From Erodium maritimum (lineage: Eukaryota > Streptophyta > Magnoliopsida > Geraniales > Geraniaceae), in contig OY997591.1 in NCBI GenBank assembly GCA_963921825.1, positions 35,981,825 through 36,045,824 on the forward strand: a DNA stretch of 64,000 bases, given 5' to 3'. The translations under genes and the position numbers were made by a program. This document shows, one piece after another, positions 1 through 11,139 of this stretch (position 1 is the stretch's first letter; every line of letters starts with the position of its first letter). The notes under the pieces are model-generated. The model saw nothing but the letters and a program-made list of their open reading frames with translations, searched no databases and had not been told where the DNA came from.

Positions 1-2
1 AT

Positions 3-632
3 GAAGAATCGCCAACCTCTTCACAAGACATACAATACATCAGGGAAACTTATGAAGGCGCTAATCTATTTGATCCACAACGTCTGTATTTAAGGGAAAG
101 AATGGATGGGAGTTGGAGACAAGTCAAATCCATAGTTCAGCACAATAAGTCATCCACATCCTTGGCACAAGCATCCTCATCTATTGTATGTCCTCCTCCG
201 GGCTTTGAGGAGGGTCACAGGTTCCAGCCAAACAGATATACCGGAACTATGCAACATGAAGAGCCAAAGGACTTGATAGTAAAAGGAAAGGAGGTGTTGG
301 GCTCTAAAAGAAAGGATACTCAGTCAAAAGATTTTGTAGCTTATGTTCACAACATTCCTACCAGAGCTTCTGAAGAGTGGTTAGCCAATCTCTTCGTAGA
401 TATTGGAGGGATTAAAAGAGTCCATGTGGCCACAAAGACAAGCAAGGTGGAAAAAAGATATGGTTTCTGCTACTTTCAGCAACACTCTCAATTACAGGAG
501 GCAATTTTTCTCTTCTATGGTTATTCAGTGAATGGCTTCAAGTTATATGTTACTGAAGCCTGGAACCAACATAGTACATCCCCAACCTCTCCTCCTCACA
601 ATAAATCATTTTCTGAGACACAAATTAAATAG
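3..632 (+). pseudogene. LINE-A ORF1, N-terminal part with RRM
   Basis: This is the RNA-binding ORF1 protein of LINE-A, which would coat the LINE RNA in the retrotransposition particle. The frame is open from nt 3, so the ATG at 102 is probably internal and the true start is upstream of the window. Counting from that ATG, a proline-rich CPPPGFE linker lies at residues 30-36. An RRM follows at about residues 78-153, with RNP2-like FVAYVHNI (78-85) and RNP1-like KRYGFCYF (118-125). A stop at 630-632 breaks the link to the DUF4283-like region that follows at 669 in another frame. RRM plus DUF4283 is a common ORF1 layout in plant L1 elements. The RRM call is firm; the exact boundaries are approximate. 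Confidence 0.85.
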
Positions 633-668
633 GTTATAGGGTTACAACCACTCAGGCTTCAAGGTTCA

Positions 669-1130
669 ATGATTACCTCACAAGATCTCCTCCTGCAAAA
701 GAGCCACCTTGTTGTAGCTCATAAGAATTATAATGAAAAATCTATCATGACAGATATAACCATGGAGGGTGTGTGTGAGGTGCTTGTCAAAGATCTAGGA
801 AACAGGACACTTCTCCTCTATTGCACCAATCTTGAACTAGATAAAGAACTCTTGAAAGGTGATGGAGCTTGGCTAAGCAACTGGCTCTCTTTCATTCTAG
901 GAAAAGAAGCTCTATGCAAAATTGGAGGACAGTTTATTTGGGTGGAAATTCATGGTATACCTTATTAAGGTTGGTGTGATGAAACATTTGCTGCTACAAT
1001 TGACAATTTTGGCACCTTTGTTTATTCTCATCCAATTTCTAAAGATGGGGTTCAAATGGATGTAGCCTATGTATTATTGCAAAATTCACACAAATCTCAC
1101 ATTAAGTGGAGGTTTTTCTAGGTACACAAT
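669..1130 (+). pseudogene. LINE-A ORF1, DUF4283-like region
   Basis: This is the second conserved block of the LINE ORF1 protein. Visible signatures are DLGNRTLLLY, the Trp-rich stretch GAWLSNWLSF, and WVEIHGIPY. These match the usual DUF4283 pattern of a hydrophobic strand, a W...W stretch, then W..I.GIP. A TAA directly after GIPY (966-968) ends the open stretch. The same frame then continues with GWCDETFAATIDNFGTFVYS, which is still clearly DUF4283-like, to about 1090. LINE-B carries the homologous block at 44784-45620. DUF4283 is found in plant retroelement-associated proteins and its biochemical role is poorly defined. Confidence 0.8.
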
Positions 1131-1771
1131 CTTTCACTTTTTGGGTTAACTTTTTAAATGCATAAGATGCTCCTATTATTCTCTCTGAACAGGCCTCCCC
1201 CTCACAAGACAACATTCCTAGTGATTTATAACTTTTTGTCTCTCCAACAACAGGGGAAAAATTAGACCAATCATCTTCCCAATTAGGTGACTTTATTTCA
1301 ACTAAGAGTGATAATGAATTAACTACTACAAATCAAGCAGAATTTATTTGTCCACCACATTGAAGCAGGTGTTGGGGAGGATGTTATTGTAGACAGGAAA
1401 CACATTTACTAAAGCAAATCTTGGCCCCCAAATGAAAGTGATTCCAACAATTCCTACTTCAGTCTCAACCATGGTGGATATATCTCAACAATTATTAAAG
1501 CTTCATAATATGGTAGTAAATGATAGTTATGAGTAGACACAAACAGTTGGAGAAGATGAATAGAGAATTTCAAATACTCTAAATATGAGTGTAAAACTAC
1601 CAACTTTTCCCTTCATACTTTGTATGAGGAATATCATCAAGATGCAACAAAACCACTTACTCAACAGCCAATTTTGACCCCTCCCAAAGAGGTAAGTACA
1701 AGGCCACATCAGGAGTTAATGCTTAGAGTGGCTCAAACAACCTATCTCCAAATTCAAGAGAGAGAATAACA
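1131..1771 (+). other. Decayed ORF1 linker of LINE-A
   Basis: No open frame of useful length is present here. The stretch lies between the DUF4283-like block and the ORF1 C-terminus and corresponds in position to the long low-complexity linker of LINE-B ORF1 (43840-44780). It has many stops in all frames. Confidence 0.55.
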
Positions 1772-2305
1772 TTGGAAAAGACCGCATTAAATGCTATTGA
1801 CCCACAAGAGGGATTAACAAGTCTTATGTCAACTCCAGCTCAAGTTCAAGGACTAGAAGGAATTTGCAGTGACATTTATACCCTCCAAATTTACCCTCAA
1901 GATCTGACACAAGAAGTCACTGATATTTTGGGAGCCAAAATTTCAAGTTTTACACCTCACAGTAAATCAAAGAAAGGAAAAGGTAAATACTCTAAATCTT
2001 CAATCTCACCCCACAGTTATGCTACAAGATCCAAGTTTAAAGACGGACCTGAAAAATCAAAAAGTTTCATTTCCAAAAGGCAGTTAAAAGAAGCAAAAGG
2101 TCCTTGGAGTTTTGGGAAGGTTATTGGGTTATGTGCCAACTGTAGTGAAGAATTAATCCTCCAACAGATTGCCTCTCTAGATGATGAAAGAAATGTGGGA
2201 GTTGATTTGGAATTAGGAAATGAAGATGATTTCCTTGATCTAGATAAATGCTTTGATACTAGGATGGATGTGGGAAATATGCCCACTCCATTACAATTCA
2301 TCTAA
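1772..2305 (+). pseudogene. LINE-A ORF1 C-terminal part
   Basis: This is a lysine- and serine-rich basic stretch (SKSKKGKGKYSKSS, then YATRSKFKD) followed by a conserved tail, GPWSFGKVIGL and EELILQQIASLDDE. LINE-B has the same tail at 43461-43838 (AWSFGKKIGL, EEIILQQLSTLD), so it is real LINE coding sequence. It ends at 2305, ten bases before the ORF2 ATG at 2315, the usual close spacing of ORF1 and ORF2 in these elements. Its own upstream link to DUF4283 is lost. Function is unknown; the basic part may bind nucleic acid. Confidence 0.7.
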
Positions 2306-2314
2306 GCCTCAATT

Positions 2315-3259
2315 GTGAAGGTCCTCTCTTGGAATTTGAGAGGAATGTGTTCCTCACAAAAGAGGAAGACTCTTGGTGACGTGATCCGCAAGCAACAACC
2401 CAATATGGTTGTAATTGAGGAAACAAAAATGCAAGCTCCACCCCTTAGCTTTCTTAGATCCCGTGGAATGAATTGGGGATGGGAAATGGACTTTATACCT
2501 GCAATTGGTCTCTCAAGTGGGACCTTAATGTGTTTGAGATCTTCCTTTCTTCAAGTGTCTAGGGTGAAAAAAATAAATGCTGCCATGATTTTCTTAGGTT
2601 CCATTAAAGCTTCTGGGGATCCTTGTTGCATCACAAACATCTATGCTCCTTGTACAAGAAGAAGAAAGAGGGCTCTCTAGTTAGAATTACTTTTTGAGAT
2701 CAACTCATTAAATCCATTGCCAATGTTAATCATAGTTGGGGACTTTAACACAATCATATCCCCTGAAGAAAGGTCAAACTCAAGAGCTTCAACTACATAC
2801 ATAGCTAACTTCCAAGGTTTTATTGACACACTTGCACTCATTGACTTACCTTTATCTGGAGGAAAGTACACATGGTTTGGATCAGGTTCTATTGCATCCA
2901 GGATAGAGAGGTTTCTGGTATCTTCAGATTTTCTAGCAAAGTTCAGCAACCTCACACAACAATGCCTACCAAGGTGCATTTCAGATCATAGAGCACTAAT
3001 TCTATTTGATGCTCAGGTGGAGTGGGGGGCAAGACCTTTTAATTTCCTCAATATCTGGTTGGAAGACGGAAGATTCTATAATGCAGTTCAACAATTCTGG
3101 TCTTCCTTTCTTGTATCAGATCAACCTCATCTTATTATTTGGCAGAAACTCAAACTACTAAAAGAAAGACTAAAAGAATGGAATAACCAAGTTTATGGAC
3201 ATATGGATATTGATATAGCTCAGCTCAAGAAAAATCTTGACAACACATCCATGAGTTAA
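2315..3259 (+). pseudogene. LINE-A ORF2, apurinic-type endonuclease
   Basis: This is the N-terminal endonuclease of ORF2, which nicks target DNA to start target-primed reverse transcription. In order I see LSWNLRG (Asn motif, near the start), VVIEETKM (catalytic Glu), NIYAP, GDFNTI, YTWFGSG, SRIERFLVSSDF and ISDHRALIL (catalytic His near the end). This is the full motif set of the L1/exonuclease-endonuclease-phosphatase fold. A TAG at 2678-2680 interrupts the frame after NIYAPCTRRRKRAL, and the frame continues without a shift to 3259. After that a frameshift separates it from RT. The start ATG at 2315 is favoured because MKVLSWNLRG is the usual N-terminus. Confidence 0.88.
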
Positions 3260-3273
3260 ATGAGAGAGGATTT

Positions 3274-4226
3274 ATGAGAGCTGAATTTATTCAAAAGACT
3301 AAACTCCTTGCCAAATTATGGATCCCGAAGACAAGAAAAAAGTGGTTTCATGAAGGGGATAAGGGTACCAAATACTTTCATAAGGTGGAAAATTTTCAAG
3401 GAATCGGGAAGAAAATCACACAAATTATTGTCAATGATGAGATGGTTGATGATCATGTACTAATTAAAGAAGCTACAGTCTCACACTTCAGTGCCAAATT
3501 CTATGAGCCTTCCATAAACCACTTGAATATTGATCATCTAGACTTCAAAACTCTATCACAATCTTAGGCTACTGATTTAGAGGTAACTTTAGGCACTAAT
3601 GGCTTGCTCAGGAAAAAAGCAACTGGCCCTGATGGAAACACACTCAAATTCTATCAGGTATGTTGGCCAATAATCAAGGAGGATCTACTAAATTTCTTAG
3701 CTTATTTTCACATGTCAGGCCATCAGGGAAAAGGACTCAATTCTTCATTTCTAACCCTTATTCCAAAATGTGATGCTCCCTTAACCTTTGATTACAGACC
3801 TATCAGTTAAATGGGTGGCCCATATAAATTTTTACCAAAACTCTTAGCTACACGGTTGAAAGGTATAGTCAGTTCTTTTGTGAAGTTTGAACAAACATGA
3901 TTCATATCAGGGAGGCAGATGCTTGATGGAGTCTTAGCGGTTAATGGTGGTGCACAAGATCAAAAAATCAAAAATCAAGGCCTTAATTTTTAAAGCAGAC
4001 TTTGAGAAATCCTTTGACATTGTTCACTAGATGTTTGTAATGAAACTGCTGGCTAGGATGGGTTTTCGGTACTTATGGAGGCTCTGGATGATTTCATGCT
4101 TCAAAGCTCATGTATCTGTACTTATAAATGGATCCACAACCTCTGACTTCAAAATTCATAGAGGCATAAGACAGGGTTGTGCTTTATCTCCACTACTATT
4201 TGCATTGGTTGCTAAAGGATTGAATC
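3274..4226 (+). pseudogene. LINE-A ORF2, first half of reverse transcriptase
   Basis: This is the N-terminal RT region of LINE ORF2. Visible blocks are KKWFHEGDKGTKYFHK (the usual W..EGD.NTK.FH motif before RT), KATGPDGNTLKFYQ, LNSSFLTLIPK, DYRPIS, and later IRQGCALSPLLF. They are spread over several frames with stops at 3565, 3808, 3898, 3990 and 4028. The reading stops at the gypsy-A insertion after AKGLN and resumes at 16480. LINE-B carries the same set at 39566-40668, confirming the alignment. Confidence 0.88.
4222..4226 (+). repeat. Target-site duplication of gypsy-A, left copy (GAATC)
   Basis: GAATC lies directly before the LTR start TGTCACG. It is repeated directly after the other LTR end (TTTTACA) at 16480-16484. 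Five bases is the usual duplication length for Ty3/gypsy integration. Confidence 0.92.
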
Positions 4227-4632
4227 TGTCACGCTCCAAATCCAGTTTTGACCGGACTTGAGACGTGAATAGAATTTGTGAAGAGAAACAATAAATAACA
4301 AATATAAACCTTGAAATAGACAAGTAAATCTCCTCAAATCATCAGTAAAAAGTTTAGAATCTCCAGTGAGTCACAACTCAACAAGTAAAGTAATAAATAA
4401 ATGTTTAGTACGACGACTAACATAAGTCTACGTTAAAACCCAAGATAACTGAAGCTCCCAAGCCTCGCCTCTCTAGACATAGGGTACTCCTGTAAAACAG
4501 TAAGAGAAACAAAGGGGTGAGCTTACGCTCAGTAGGAAAAACCTTAACAATTCAACCCTTGGATCAACACTGTACTGTGTAAATGGATGACTCAAATAAC
4601 AACAAAAACGACCATAATGAAATAATGCGTAA

Positions 4633-4735
4633 CAAGATAGAATAAGATAAGTACGATGAGATAATATATAAATGAGATAGAATAAGATAAGTACAATGAA
4701 ATAAAGTATAAACAAGATGGAATAAGATAGACTTG
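4633..4735. repeat. A/T-rich subrepeat in gypsy-A LTR
   Basis: Two and a half imperfect copies of a unit of about 49 bases containing AGATAGAATAAGATAAGTAC. The same block is present in the other LTR at about 13790-13890. Confidence 0.7.
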
Positions 4736-5110
4736 TACTCTTGAAAATAACATTAATTTGAAAGGTTCCATAAATGAATTAACATAAGGTACCATAACGA
4801 TTAAATGGGAGTAATTGATATTACGCCAACCACCTGCTTTGTCAAGCCTCCGATCCATGAATAGATTCTAGTGTCACCTCGGTTCCCATATTCCGACCAC
4901 TAGAGTATTCATATCACATCGGATTTTCCCTCGGTCCAGAGGAGACATATACATCGGAGTACTGGACACCATCCCATAGGGATGCTCATCTTCGGTATTC
5001 TCGAAAATGTCTCCAAAGGACCCTAGTCATAGGGAACCAAGGTAGTGCTCCCGTAGGACGCTCACCCTTGGGTGAAACCTCAGAAACCGTCTCTCATGAA
5101 GTAATCCCAT

Positions 5111-5245
5111 CAATATCCCGCAGGATCTGCCGAGCCATAGGCTCCTAAATCTATCAATATCCCGTAGGATCTACCGAGCTCTCAGGCTCAAATGATCAAT
5201 CAATATCCCGTAGGATCTGCCGAGCCATAGGCTCCTCACATCACT
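5111..5245. repeat. Three 46-bp tandem units in gypsy-A LTR
   Basis: Each unit begins ATCAATATCCCG, continues AGGATCTGCCGAGC (with small changes) and ends in a GGCTC stretch. Starts are at about 5110, 5155 and 5202. The sister LTR has the same units near 14267-14395. Confidence 0.75.
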
Positions 5246-5298
5246 CAATATCCCACTGTACCTGTCCAACTCCAACCACCACAACGGCACCGGATTAG

Positions 5299-5320
5299 CC
5301 CCCCCCCCCCCCCCCCCCCC
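5299..5320. repeat. Poly-C tract in gypsy-A LTR
   Basis: A run of 22 C; the sister LTR has 23 C at 14454-14476. On the minus (sense) strand this is a G run inside the LTR. Runs this long are prone to slippage and sequencing error, so the exact length is uncertain. Confidence 0.85.
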
Positions 5321-7289
5321 GGTGTAGTACCGAACCAAACAAACAAGCAAGCATTTCAAGAATAAGAGTAATTAAATAAACACTAGATTTGTCCAACAAT
5401 GAACACTTCCCAAATCACACTTTCATCACAACAAAGACACCCAATAACATTCCACACTTACCGTATACTTACCTGTCACGAACCATCGGTACATCGATCA
5501 CCTGATTATGCCCGTGGCACAACCAGTCATACTCGATCATCCGTTCACACGATAAGTAAACCAACATGTAACCACTCAACCAAGCAAGTAAACATCCAAC
5601 CAAACAAGAAATCATGTGAACAATCGATTAAACAATCGATCATGCTAGCTAACTAGTTTCATTAGACCCTTAGTTTATCCTAATACTAACAACCAAGCAT
5701 GTGAACCTAGCACACAACTAATCCGAGAGCTCTTCACAACCGCTCTACTAGTAAATAAATTCCCAAGTATTGAAAGAAAGCTTCACTAGTCATCTTCATC
5801 CTAAGCATACATGCTAGACTCGTCCATTTATTAGTTATTGAAATACGATTATTCTAGTTATTCGTATCCTATAGGCAATTCTAGGACCTTTCCGATTTTA
5901 TTAACCTCACGTGCATACTAAGCGTTTAATTAAGAAGTTAAGATTTTCCATACCTCGTGGTCTTCCTCTAATAACACTCTGCTGTAAGGTCGATCAGGCT
6001 CTCCTCCGTTCTTCACACGGGTACCGGCGTGGTCTTCGTCTTCTCGGGCGAAGTCCAATCTGGGTTAACAGATAAAATATCCTAATCAGTCCCGGGATTC
6101 GTCCAAAGTCCTCTGATTTAATAGGTTCGTCTTTTAATTCATCTGATAGTTCATGAATTATCCAAATTCAATCCAATTTATAATTAATTCTTTAAATTAA
6201 TTATTTAATTTCATTTTTGACCCGATTCAGACCTAGATCCGGCCCAACCCGGATCCAAACCCGGATTCAAACCCTGGGCCAAGCTTGACCCGGGCCTGGT
6301 TCTAGACCCGGTCCAAATTCGGTTCGGACCCGAGTCAGACCCAGTCCGAGGACTTGGGGCTGAATCAAGTCCGGCCCAGTATCTGGCCCGAGATCCAGTT
6401 CCGGCCCAGGAACACCCGGCCCAAGGTAACCAGCCCAGTCTGCCCTCAGGCCCGTAGCCTGACGAGTTCGAGGTTGAGCTCGTTCCAGCTCCGGCGAGCT
6501 CGAGCTACTCCGACCACCTCCACGGTGTCAGGTGAGGGTCGGAAGGAGCAAGGAAGGCGGAGCAAGGCGTCAGGTGGCGAGGGGAGGAAGGGAAACGGTG
6601 ATTCTGGCGGTGTGGAGGCTCTCCGGCGTTGGAACGTCAGATCTGGCGACGCTCCTCACCGGCTTTCCTCTCCGACCAGATCCAGATCAACGAACCCCAA
6701 AACTTGCGATTTCCAGGAAAGAGAAAGCGGGGGAAGGTCGAGAAGAACGGGGGGAAGCTCACCGTAGCTGATTCTGACGGTGATGGCTCCGGCGAGGCTC
6801 GATTCGACGGAGAAGGGATTAGTGTTTCGAATAGAGGCTGAAGAGGCTGAGATCTCTCTGGCTTCAGTGGGTTTTGTCGTGGGTGGGTAGAAATGGAAGG
6901 TGGAGACGGAGAAGAAGGTGTATAGGAAGGAGAAAGGCGGTGAGGTCAGGACCGGAGGATGGGACGGCGATGAGGCTAGGTGTCGTCTGGTTTTTGGGGA
7001 GAGGGAAGACGAAGAGGCGAGGTAGAAGAGGTGAACAGTACACCTCTAGGATTTCAGTCCCTTTTTATAGACGAACCGCGCTGTTGCCTGGGTTGGGCTC
7101 GCGTAGATGGGCCACGCGTGATGCGAATGGGCCCGAGCTGGCCCAACCCGAGCTCGGCCCAAAACTTCTGATTACTCTTTCTTTTTCTTTTCTTTTTAAA
7201 TTTATTTTCCAACTACTTGCTTTGCAAAAATAAACCCCCACGTTTTAGATTGCAGTTAGACACCCTGATAGAACGAAGTGGGTTTTACA

Positions 7290-7308
7290 GTCTACCCCCC
7301 TTAAAAGA
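7290..7308 (-). other. gypsy-A polypurine tract
   Basis: On the minus strand this reads CTTTTAAGGGGGGTAGAC directly before the 3' LTR (TGTAAAAC...). It is the primer site for plus-strand DNA synthesis. The gypsy-B tract at 54949-54965 is almost the same. Confidence 0.88.
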
Positions 7309-7329
7309 ATTTCGTCCTCGGAATTTAAA

Positions 7330-8598
7330 ACAGACGTACCTCAAGTGTCGAACAGGTGGGAATACTTCTCCCGGATCTCGTCCTCACGCTCCCAGGTGGA
7401 CTCAGCTCCCTGGTGCCTCCACTGTACTCGTACCAAAGGGATAGTCGTCTTCCGCAAGACCTTCTCTCATGTATCCACAATCCTGACGGGCTGCTCCTCA
7501 TACGAGACATCATCTGCCACCTCGATGTCTGCCCACTCGATCACATGAGAGGGATCTTTCGTGTACTTCTGCAGCTGGGACACATGGAAAACGTTATGCA
7601 CGTTCCCAAGCTGCGGTGGCAAGGCTAACCGATAAGCTACGACTCCAATCCTCTCTAAGACCTCAAATGGTCCAATGAATCGCGGTGATAGCTTTCCTCC
7701 ACCGCGGTTGAACCTCAGTAGGCCCTTCTTCGGGCTCACTCTCGGAAATACATGGTCTCCGATCGGGAACTCAAGCGGCCTACGACGTCTTTCTGCATAG
7801 CTCTTCTGACGACTCTGTGCGGTCTTCAACCGCTCTCTGATCAATGTGACCTTCTCTGTCGTCTCTCTGACCATATCGGGACCGAGTATGCTCCGTTCCC
7901 CTACCTCTGCCCAACACACTGACGACCTACACGGTCTACTGTACAAAGCCTCAAATGGTGCCATCCCAATGCTGGACTGATATTTGTTGTTGTAGGCGAA
8001 CTCTGCTAGAGGTAGGTGATCCTCCCATGATCCCTGAAAGTCTAGCACACAAGCTCGGAGCATGTCCTCCAAATTCTGAATGGTACGCTCTGACTGTCCG
8101 TCCGTCTCAGGATGGTAAGTTGTACTCAGCAGCACCTCCATCCCCAATGCCTTCTGTAGGCTCTTCCAGAATCTGGATGTGAAACGCAGATCCCTATCAA
8201 ATACCACTGATACCGGTACTCCATGAAGACGAATAATCTCCCTGATGTATAACCGACTCAACATGTCCACAGTGTCAGTCATCCGCATCGCCGGAAAGTG
8301 TGCCGACTTGGTCAGTCGATCAACCACAACCCAAATAGCGTCATGTCCCTTAGACGACCTCGGTAGTCCACATACAAAATCCATAGTGACGTGCTCCTAC
8401 TTCCACTTGGAGACCGGTAAAGGCTATAATAAGCCAGTGGGCCGCTGGTGCTCTACCTTCACCTGCTGACAACTGAGGCACCTCGAAACAAAGTCTTCTA
8501 CTGCCCTGCGCATCCCACGCCACCAGAACTGTCGTCGAATGTCTCTGTACATCTTGGTGCCCCCGGGGTGCACAGCAAGTCGTGAGTGGTGACACTCT
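7330..8598 (-). pseudogene. gypsy-A integrase with C-terminal chromodomain
   Basis: Integrase inserts the cDNA, and the chromodomain of chromoviruses is thought to guide it to marked chromatin. On the minus strand the HHCC zinc module comes first ([19 protein letters not shown]; 8590-8455). The catalytic core follows with MDFVCGLP (first Asp), the second-Asp motif VFDRDLRF, and QSERTIQ (Glu). The GPF module is YIGPFEVLER-like, and a chromodomain sits at about 7480-7335 ([18 protein letters not shown]). Stops at 8430 and 8398 split the zinc module from the core, and TGA replaces an Arg codon at about 7466, before the chromodomain. Gypsy-B is intact at the corresponding positions, which supports these as secondary changes. 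Confidence 0.9.
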
Positions 8599-10072
8599 CT
8601 CAACACGGTGTCCCTACATCCTCGAGTACAAACAACCGTCCTCTAAAACGGAGACCCTGATCTGCACTCAACTCCCAATCATCGATCTTTTCACCGTCTG
8701 CCAGTCTCTCACGAATCCTTGTCGCCTCAGCATCCTCGGCTTGTGCCTCTAGCACCGGAGTAATCAGCGTGGGCTGAGCCACCAATGCACATACGGCCAT
8801 ACCATCCGTGATCTCCTCGAGCTCGAGTCTAAATGAGCTCAGCTCTTCCAGCATGTTCCACTCTCGGACTGCCATGCTGGCCACACAATGAGTCGACTTC
8901 CTGCTCAGGGCATCTGCGACGACATTCGCCTTGCCCGGATGATAGAGCAGCTCGAAGTCGTACTCCTCAAGTAACTCCATCCATCGCCTCTGGCGCATGT
9001 TCAGGTCGCGTTGAGAGAAAATGTACTTGAGGCTCTTGTGGTCTGAGAATACTCTGAACTGCTCCCTGTAAAGATAGTGCCTCCAACTCTTCAAGGCAAA
9101 GACCACTACTACCAGTTCTAGATCATGGGTCGGGTAGTTGCGCTCATGCACCTTCAATTGTCTCGAGCCATAAGCAACTACCTTCCCGGACTGCATCAAA
9201 ACACAACCAAGTCCCTTGCCTGAGGCGTCACAGTACACGTCGTAGCCCACTCCTCGCTCCGGAACAATCAACACTGGAGTGGTGGTCAATCGAGCCTTTA
9301 GCTCTGAGAAAGAGTGCTCACACTCACTAGTCCAAAGGAAATCCGCTCCCTTGCGAGTCAATGCTGTTATAGGCGCAGCCAAACGTGAGAAGTCCTGAAT
9401 GAAGCGCATGTAGTAACCCGCCAAACCAAGGAAACTACGGATCGCAAAAACATTCTTGGGCCCTTCCCACTTCGAAACTGCATCGATCTTCGCTGGGTCG
9501 ACTAAGATGCCATCACGGGACACTACATGTCCGAGGAATTTCACCTCTGCAAGCCAGAATTCGCACTTCTCCAGGTTCCCATACAGCTGGTGAGTGCGTA
9601 ACAAGGTCAACACTATCCTCAAGTGCTCCTCGTGTGCCTCTTCACTAGGTGAGTAAACCAAGATGTCATCAACGAAGACTATGACAAACTGATCCAGGTA
9701 AGGTCTGAATATGCCATTCATCAAATCCATGAAGGCTGCTGGCGCGTTCGTCAATCCGAACGGCATCACTAGAAACTGAAAGTGTCCGTAACGCGTCCGG
9801 AACGCGGTCTTCTCCACATCTTCCTTTCGGACCCTCAACTGGTAGTAGCCTGATCTTAGATCAATCTTGGAGAAGCAGGTTGCTCCTCTCAGTTGATCGA
9901 ACAGGTCATCGATCCTCGGCATCGGGTAGCGGTTCTTCACCGTCACCCGGTTCAACTTCCGGTAATCGATGCACATCCTCAAGGCACCACCCTTCTTCTT
10001 TACGAAGAGGGCGGGTGCTCCCCACGGTGAAACACTAGGGCGGATGAAACCCTTCACCTGTAACTCTTCGAG
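8599..10072 (-). pseudogene. gypsy-A reverse transcriptase and RNase H
   Basis: The single open stretch of about 490 codons contains RT and RNase H. In order: [42 protein letters not shown] (motif A Asp), [27 protein letters not shown] (catalytic FVDD), [17 protein letters not shown], the RNase H start [13 protein letters not shown], and [13 protein letters not shown]. All catalytic Asp residues I can check are present. It is cut from protease at 10073-10075 by a TGA where gypsy-B has an Arg codon. It is cut from integrase by a frameshift near 8610. The end at 8600 is therefore an artefact of the frameshift. Confidence 0.92.
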
Positions 10073-10075
10073 TTG

Positions 10076-11130
10076 TCACTTTAACTCGACTAACTCAGCT
10101 GGCGCGAACCGATAAGGTGTAATCGAGATCGGCGCGGTGCCGGGAATCAAGTCGATCTGGAACTCTATCTCGCGCGTCGGCGGTAAACCTGATAGTTCCC
10201 CTGGAAACACGTCTGGAAACTCACACACTACTCTTGGTAGGTCTCTGCCACACCTCACAACCTCAGACTCTACTCCCGTAGACAGAGCGGATAGAAGGAC
10301 TCCGCTCCTGCTACCCAAAACACAAGTAATAACTCTGCCACTTGACCTCACCGTCACCTGACGTCGAAAGCAATCGATCGTCGCCCGATACCTCGCAAGC
10401 CAATACATCCCTAAGATCACGTCGAAAGCAGTCATCTCCAGAACGAGTAAGTCACCAACGAAGGGGCAGTCTACCACTCGAACCTCACAATCTCGACAGA
10501 AAGTATCCAGCACTACCTCCCTGGTAGCCGGGGTCTCAAGACCCAAAGGTCTACTAAGGGACTCCACCCTCAAACCCAAAGAATGAGCAAAAGAAGCAGA
10601 AATAAACAAATGGGATGCACCAGTGTCGAACAGAAAAAACGCCCACGAATTAAAAAGTAAACACGTACCCTGTGTAGTCTCATGGCCGGCGTACTGTCCC
10701 TCAGCTCTAGCATCTGCAACTGCATAAACTCGGCCCTGTCGTGCCGGTGGTCCTCCTCTCGGTGGTGGTGGTAATGCCACCTGCTGCTGAGGCCTAGCCT
10801 GGTGTCTCGGGGCTGCCGCTCCCGCCGCCTGACGCGGAGCTCTCTGCTGCAGTGCCGGTCGTGGTCGGCCGGGAGGTGCCTGACGAGGCTGCGCCTGTGG
10901 GGGCGTCTGTGGATGTGCAGCTCCAACCCGATCGGGGCAAGTGAAAGCACTGTGCCCCTGACGGCCGCACTGGTAACAAGTCCGATCATCAACGTGCAGC
11001 CTCTCACCAAACCCCTGTGGACGATCCATTTGTCGCTCTGCGTGTCCTCTTCTCCTCGTGCAGTCTCGGGCCAAGTGTCCCTACTGTCTACACATAGGGA
11101 AGAACTGCGTCAAAGGGGCAGGTCCAACTG
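10076..11130 (-). pseudogene. gypsy-A zinc knuckles and aspartic protease
   Basis: This covers the nucleocapsid end of gag and the protease, in one open stretch. A second zinc knuckle CYQCGRQGHSAFTC is intact. The first knuckle, ending GH.ARDC near 11060, has an in-frame TAG just before its Gly-His. A Pro/Gln/Arg-rich linker follows. The protease motif LFDTGASHLFIS lies at about 10612-10640 with the canonical Asp-Thr-Gly, and ILGMYWLARY lies further on. The stretch ends in FAPAELVELK, where a TGA replaces Arg before RT. Unlike gypsy-B, this protease keeps its DTG. Confidence 0.88.
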
Positions 11131-11139
11131 ATGCCACTG

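Larger units (their letters stand above)
1..4226 (+). mobile_element. LINE-A, L1-type non-LTR retrotransposon, left part
   Basis: This is the 5' and middle part of a plant L1-type LINE. Its order is ORF1 (RRM, DUF4283-like), a low-complexity linker, then ORF2 with endonuclease and the first half of reverse transcriptase. The true 5' end lies outside the window, because ORF1 is already open at nt 3. The element stops at 4226, where gypsy-A is inserted, and resumes at 16480. Removing gypsy-A plus one copy of GAATC brings RT back into frame across the site. Several stops and frameshifts show that the element is dead. Confidence 0.93.
4227..7289 (-). repeat. gypsy-A 3' LTR
   Basis: The LTR runs from TGTCACG to TTTTACA, 3,063 bp. 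It pairs with 13382-16479. On the minus strand it directly follows the polypurine tract, so it is the 3' LTR. It contains A/T-rich subrepeats (about 4633-4735), three copies of a roughly 46-bp unit (about 5111-5245), a C22 run, and a GC-rich stretch (6230-7150). The long open frames within this GC-rich part are not recognisable proteins. Confidence 0.92.

Noticed and set aside
5171-5359. Gly-run small ORF across the poly-C tract (also 14183-14515)
   Set aside because: The Gly run is only the translated C-run of the LTR, with no conserved protein around it.
6354-7233. Several overlapping open frames of 60-140 codons in gypsy-A LTRs (also 15480-16449)
   Set aside because: They occur in multiple frames of a GC-rich LTR stretch, are Arg/Gly/Ser-rich with no motif, and are explained by low stop density.
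10570-11010. 146-codon minus-strand frame and other His/Arg-rich frames near gypsy-A protease
   Set aside because: They are out-of-frame shadows of the zinc-knuckle and protease frame 10076-11074.
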